This document shows positions 60,577 to 64,000 of a stretch of DNA of 64,000 bases, one piece after another. How positions within the stretch are numbered: the stretch's first letter is position 1; each line of letters opens with the position of its first letter. The notes beneath the pieces are model-generated. The model was not told the DNA's origin. It made no database searches and saw only the letters and a list, made by a program, of their open reading frames with translations. Source of the DNA: Candidatus Accumulibacter cognatus (lineage in GTDB: Bacteria > Pseudomonadota > Gammaproteobacteria > Burkholderiales > Rhodocyclaceae); NCBI GenBank assembly GCA_013414765.1, contig CP058708.1, forward strand, positions 1,483,553-1,547,552, read 5' to 3'. The position numbers were made by a program, and so were the translations under genes.

Positions 60577-62568
60577 ATGAAAGAGCTTGCCCTCCCCTAC
60601 CAGTACGACCCCCGACGCCCTACTTCGCTGAAGTGGTCGAACTGGTATTTATCGATCCTCAAGCTGGCGGTTGGTCTGCTGCTGGTGCTGCTGATCGCAC
60701 TGCTGTGGTTGCTGCACCGCAACGAAGTCGATGACCAGCGCTCGACCCTGATTGCCGATGTACTCTGGCTTGAGCAAAGCATGCGTTTTCACCTCGAAGG
60801 CAACTCCGAGCAGCTGCAGCAACTCGCACTCGACCTGGCACGGGCAAGAAAGCCAGGGGAAATCTTCGACCTGCGGGCCCGCCACATTCTCAAGAACAAC
60901 CCCGAACTTCGGCAGTTGCTGTGGCTCGACGCGGGGGCCAGAATCCTTCACGGAATGCCGACGCAGAGCCTGCAGCGGGCCGGACAGGAAACATCTGGCG
61001 AGGACCCCCTCAAACGATCAATCGAACTGGCACGCCTGGGCAAACCCATCTACAGCGATGCCTATCGGACGACCGAGAACAGCCAGTTCGAGGTGTATGT
61101 CCCGATCTTTGACGACGGCCACTACCGAGGCATCCTGCTCGGAGTCTATTCGCTCAACGGCCTGCTCAAACAGCAGATCCCCTGGTGGTTCGCCGAAAAA
61201 TACCAGGTGCGCATCGTCGACGGCAACGGCAGCTTGCTGGCCAGCAAGTCAAAGATCGACGCCTCACCAACTACGCTCAGCTACCCGGTCAGCCTCGACC
61301 CGCCCGGTTATGGCATGGTGCTCCAAGTGACAGTTTACCGTGGCGCGGACAACCTGGCACAAACCCTGATTGCGACACTGATCATCATTCTTGCCGCAGC
61401 GGTTTTCTGGAGCCTGTGGGCGGTGCGCGGACTGATCCAGAGACGCCTGTTCGCCGAACAGGCTCTGCGCTCGGAGTATGCTTTCCGCAAGGCGATGGAA
61501 GATTCGCTGGTGATTGGCATGCGCGCGCGTGACCTCGATGGCCGAGTGACCTACGCCAACCCCGCCTTCCTGCAGATGGTCGGATTCAGCGCCGAAGAAT
61601 TGATCGGCAGGGAACCGCCCATGCCCTACTGGGCACCCGAAGAAATGGAACGGACACTGCTGCTCAACAAGCGCGTTCTGCAGGGCAAGGCGCCGCACGA
61701 GGGCTTCGAGATTCGTCTGATGCACAAGAACGGTAGCCGCTTCGACGCCCTCATCTACGAAGCCCCGCTGATCGACGCGGATGGCCGGCAGACCGGCTGG
61801 ATGGGATCAATCATCGACGTGACCGAGCGCAAGCACGCCGAGGAACTCGCCCGCCAGCAACAGGAAAAACTGCAGGTCACCGCGCGCTTGGTGACCATGG
61901 GCGAAATGGCGTCGACGCTGGCACACGAGCTGAATCAGCCACTGGCGGCGATAACCAGCTATAACACGGGCTGCCTGAACAAGCTCGAATCCGGCAATTT
62001 CACCACTACGCAGCTCAAGGAAGCGCTCGGCAAACTGGCGGTGCAGGCGCAGCGGGCGGGCCACATCATCCGCCGCGTGCACGACTTCGTGCGCAAGAGT
62101 GAGCCCAAACTCGCTCCCTGCGACCTCGCCGAGGCGGTCGATGACAGCATCGGCTTCATCGAAGGGGCCGCCAAGAGCCGTGGCGTGCGCATCGTCCGCG
62201 AGATCCCCGGGAGGCGTCCGGAACTGCTGGCCGATCAGGTGATGATCGAACAGGTTCTGCTCAACCTGATGCGTAACGGCATCGAAGCAATGGCTGAAGC
62301 CCCGGCCGATCGACGTCGCCTGACGGTCAAGCTCAGCCAACGGGAGAATCAGATGGAAATCCGGGTGATCGATCATGGCCCCGGCATTCCGCCGGAAGTC
62401 GAAGAAAAACTGTTCACCCCCCTGTTCTCGACCAAGGCGGACGGAATGGGGATGGGACTGAGCATCTGTCGTTCGATCATCGAGTTTCACCATGGCCGCC
62501 TCTGGGTCGAGAGCAATCCCGAGGGCGGTTCGATCTTTGTCATGACGCTCCCGATCGGCCGGCAATGA
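60577..62568 (+). CDS. PAS-containing sensor histidine kinase (FixL/DctB-like)
   Basis: A 663-aa membrane kinase. TM1 is about residues 27-46 (LAVGLLLVLLIALLWLL), a periplasmic sensor of about 220 residues follows, and TM2 is about 270-290. A PAS domain (about 315-420, NPAFLQMVGFSAEELIG) precedes the kinase core with phospho-accepting His in TLAHELNQPLAAI, N box LLNLMRNGIEAM, G1 DHGPGIPP and G2 GMGMGLSIC. The ATG at 60577 gives a natural cytoplasmic start; one at 60526 is open. Its stop overlaps the next start. The signal is unknown: no haem-PAS His motif typical of FixL is obvious. Confidence 0.93.
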   Translation: MKELALPYQYDPRRPTSLKWSNWYLSILKLAVGLLLVLLIALLWLLHRNEVDDQRSTLIADVLWLEQSMRFHLEGNSEQLQQLALDLARARKPGEIFDLRARHILKNNPELRQLLWLDAGARILHGMPTQSLQRAGQETSGEDPLKRSIELARLGKPIYSDAYRTTENSQFEVYVPIFDDGHYRGILLGVYSLNGLLKQQIPWWFAEKYQVRIVDGNGSLLASKSKIDASPTTLSYPVSLDPPGYGMVLQVTVYRGADNLAQTLIATLIIILAAAVFWSLWAVRGLIQRRLFAEQALRSEYAFRKAMEDSLVIGMRARDLDGRVTYANPAFLQMVGFSAEELIGREPPMPYWAPEEMERTLLLNKRVLQGKAPHEGFEIRLMHKNGSRFDALIYEAPLIDADGRQTGWMGSIIDVTERKHAEELARQQQEKLQVTARLVTMGEMASTLAHELNQPLAAITSYNTGCLNKLESGNFTTTQLKEALGKLAVQAQRAGHIIRRVHDFVRKSEPKLAPCDLAEAVDDSIGFIEGAAKSRGVRIVREIPGRRPELLADQVMIEQVLLNLMRNGIEAMAEAPADRRRLTVKLSQRENQMEIRVIDHGPGIPPEVEEKLFTPLFSTKADGMGMGLSICRSIIEFHHGRLWVESNPEGGSIFVMTLPIGRQ

Positions 62569-63164
62569 CCCCGCACGCCTATCTCGTCGACGACGACGAG
62601 GCCATCCGCGATTCACTCAGTTGGCTGCTCGAGTCACGTGGTGTCGCCTGCCTCAGCTACCCCTCGGCCGAGGACTTCCTGGACGTCTGGCAACCAGAGC
62701 TCAGCGGCTGCCTGCTGCTTGACATCCGCATGGACGGAATGAGCGGTCCAGAGCTGTTTGATGTCTTGTGCGAGCGTGGCAACCGCCTGCCGGTGATCTT
62801 TCTGACCGGTCATGGCGACGTGCCGATGGCCGTCTCGGCGCTCAAGAAAGGCGCTTTTGATTTTGTCGAGAAGCCCTGCAACGACAACGAACTCGTCAAT
62901 CGCGTCATCGAAGCCCTGCAGCTCGACAAGGACCAGCGCGCTGCAGCATCGGGTGCGGATTCGGTCAATACCCTCTGCAGCCGCCTGACGACACGCGAGC
63001 GACAGGTCATGGAAAGGATTCTGGCCGGCAAGCTCAACAAGGTGATCGCCGACGAACTACAGATCAGCATGCGCACCGTCGAAGTCCATCGCGCCAATCT
63101 CTTCGAAAAAATGGGCGTCAGGACGGCTGTCGAACTGGCACAACTCCTGGCCGGAAAGCGTTGA
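62565..63164 (+). CDS. FixJ/TtrR-like response regulator
   Basis: A 199-aa regulator: receiver domain (YLVDDDEAIRDSL, phospho-acceptor D in LLLDIRMDGMSG, K in VEKPC) and a LuxR/FixJ-type HTH (LTTRERQVMERILAGKLNKVIADELQIS-like, then VEVHRANLFEKMG). It overlaps the kinase gene by 4 nt and is clearly its partner. Target genes are not visible here. Confidence 0.94.
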   Translation: MTPHAYLVDDDEAIRDSLSWLLESRGVACLSYPSAEDFLDVWQPELSGCLLLDIRMDGMSGPELFDVLCERGNRLPVIFLTGHGDVPMAVSALKKGAFDFVEKPCNDNELVNRVIEALQLDKDQRAAASGADSVNTLCSRLTTRERQVMERILAGKLNKVIADELQISMRTVEVHRANLFEKMGVRTAVELAQLLAGKR

Positions 63165-63186
63165 CCACACTGAGCGAGCGCCGCTT

Positions 63187-64000
63187 TCAGCGCTGCGAGA
63201 ACAGATGACCGGCGGGCGGCGGAACGACCCTCTGCCAGGCTAGCAGGAGTCCAGGCTCACCCGGAGGACAGGCAAAGGCCGCATCGACGCCGATCCCGGC
63301 CACCCAGACCAAATGCTCACCACTCCACAGCAGTGGCAGGCGGAACCGTTCCCAGGGTGGAACGGCGGCCTCCTGCAGCAGATTCTTGAGGGTTCTCAAG
63401 GGTCGCCGAGGGTCAGGTTGCAGGCGTTCACCGCCTTGCCGGGAAGTGATCCGGAGCGGCGCGCCGGAGAGCCTGTGACGGTTGATGCCGGCGCCCGTGG
63501 TCGGCGTGAATGTGACGCGGTCAGCCCCCCACGGTAGTTCCTCCTCACCACACCAGGGCAGGTCGCCCGCGGGAACGGCTGAAGGCCGGCGACAGACATG
63601 CAATTCTCCCCGGTAGGCGTGGATTTCCCCATCGGCTGAGCGGATGCAGGTTTCTGAAACCGCATCGACCGTCGACAACTGGCGCAAGGCCTCATCAAGC
63701 CAGCGCGCCGCGGGGGCACGAAAGCCCGCTGAAAGCAGCTCGGAACGCAACAGATTGCGCGCTCTTGGCGTGCTCAGCGAATTGAAACGGGCCAGACCGA
63801 TCCGCCCCGAGGAAGTCGCCGCCAGCGCCCGATCGGCCTGCGCCAGTTCCTCGAGCAGCAGCGCGGCTTCGGCAAAGTGGCGCCCGGCACGCGCCAGCGA
63901 CTCTGCCGCACCGGGAAACTGCATCTCGATGCGCGGCATCACCTCATGCCGCAAGTAGTTCCGGCGGTAGCGCGAATCGCCATTGCTCTCGTCTTCCACC
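63187..64000 (-). CDS. tilS: tRNA(Ile)-lysidine synthase, C-terminal part (cut by window edge)
   Basis: Modifies C34 of the isoleucine CAU anticodon tRNA to lysidine, so it reads AUA. The visible 271 codons begin inside the gene with EDESNGDSRYRRNYLRHEV, the conserved TilS segment after the PP-loop domain. They include the substrate-binding domain and the C-terminal TilS domain (RQGGERLQPDPRRPLRTLKNLLQEAAVPPWER-like). The N-terminal PP-loop lies beyond the window. The C-terminus is complete (TGA at 63187). Confidence 0.95.
   Translation of the reverse strand, partial: VEDESNGDSRYRRNYLRHEVMPRIEMQFPGAAESLARAGRHFAEAALLLEELAQADRALAATSSGRIGLARFNSLSTPRARNLLRSELLSAGFRAPAARWLDEALRQLSTVDAVSETCIRSADGEIHAYRGELHVCRRPSAVPAGDLPWCGEEELPWGADRVTFTPTTGAGINRHRLSGAPLRITSRQGGERLQPDPRRPLRTLKNLLQEAAVPPWERFRLPLLWSGEHLVWVAGIGVDAAFACPPGEPGLLLAWQRVVPPPAGHLFSQR

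Noticed and set aside
1-64000. tRNA genes, CRISPR arrays, insertion sequences, prophage
   Set aside because: I saw no cloverleaf-like gene, regularly spaced repeats, transposase or phage genes; a tRNAscan and IS search would be needed to exclude small or decayed copies.

Overview
The window is a contiguous, gene-dense, GC-rich piece of a betaproteobacterial chromosome. The gene families and their order fit the Rhodocyclales best, and a polyphosphate-accumulating 'Candidatus Accumulibacter'-like organism in particular. The grounds are a mlaFEDACB-yadGH-ibaG-murA string, a CbbR/fbp/prk/tkt Calvin-cycle block, two phasins (polyhydroxyalkanoate granule proteins), and ppk1 divergent from ppx with relA next door. 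The organism assignment is inference from content; no rRNA is present. I recognised no tRNA, rRNA, CRISPR array, insertion sequence or prophage.

Layout. 1-2.4 kb: ahcY-metF on the minus strand behind a clear S-adenosylhomocysteine riboswitch. 2.0-3.3 kb: rapZ and a small membrane-anchored NusG-II protein. 3.3-3.76 kb: an AT-rich gene-free stretch with DnaA-box-like sites and a perfect hairpin. 3.76-7.4 kb: an M20 amidohydrolase and a TctD/TctE-type two-component pair. 7.5-12.6 kb: cbbR divergent from fbp-prk-tkt. 12.6-19.6 kb (minus): the mla phospholipid-transport operon running into an ABC-2 exporter, ibaG and murA. 19.8-37.1 kb: a large MSHA-like type IV filament locus. It opens with a sigma-54 activator and ends with a prepilin that has its own -24/-12 promoter, and it carries a membrane adenylate cyclase and a multi-TM sensor kinase. 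37.35-40.1 kb: kdsD-kdsC-lptC-lptA. 40.2-41.5 kb: two phasins behind a near-consensus sigma-70 promoter. 41.6-46.3 kb (minus): a CinA/MoaB-like protein and hrpA. 46.5-54.1 kb (minus): ppx, a second MCE-type lipid transporter, an acyl-CoA ligase and an enoyl-CoA-hydratase-like protein, mostly closely spaced. 54.3-58.7 kb: ppk1 (plus) convergent with relA (minus). 58.8-63.2 kb: an EamA transporter, mtfA and a FixL/FixJ-type two-component system. 63.2-64 kb: the 3' part of tilS.

How it fits together. Several blocks concern the envelope (mla, second MCE system, Kdo/LPS transport, murA). Others concern storage polymers and stringent control (ppk1, ppx, relA, phasins), and one is a regulated surface-filament system. 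The best candidate for an under-described system is the 19.8-37.1 kb locus: it appears to contain its own activator, sensor, second-messenger enzyme and sigma-54 target promoter. No computation was run. Family names come from motifs and length, and operon statements come from spacing.
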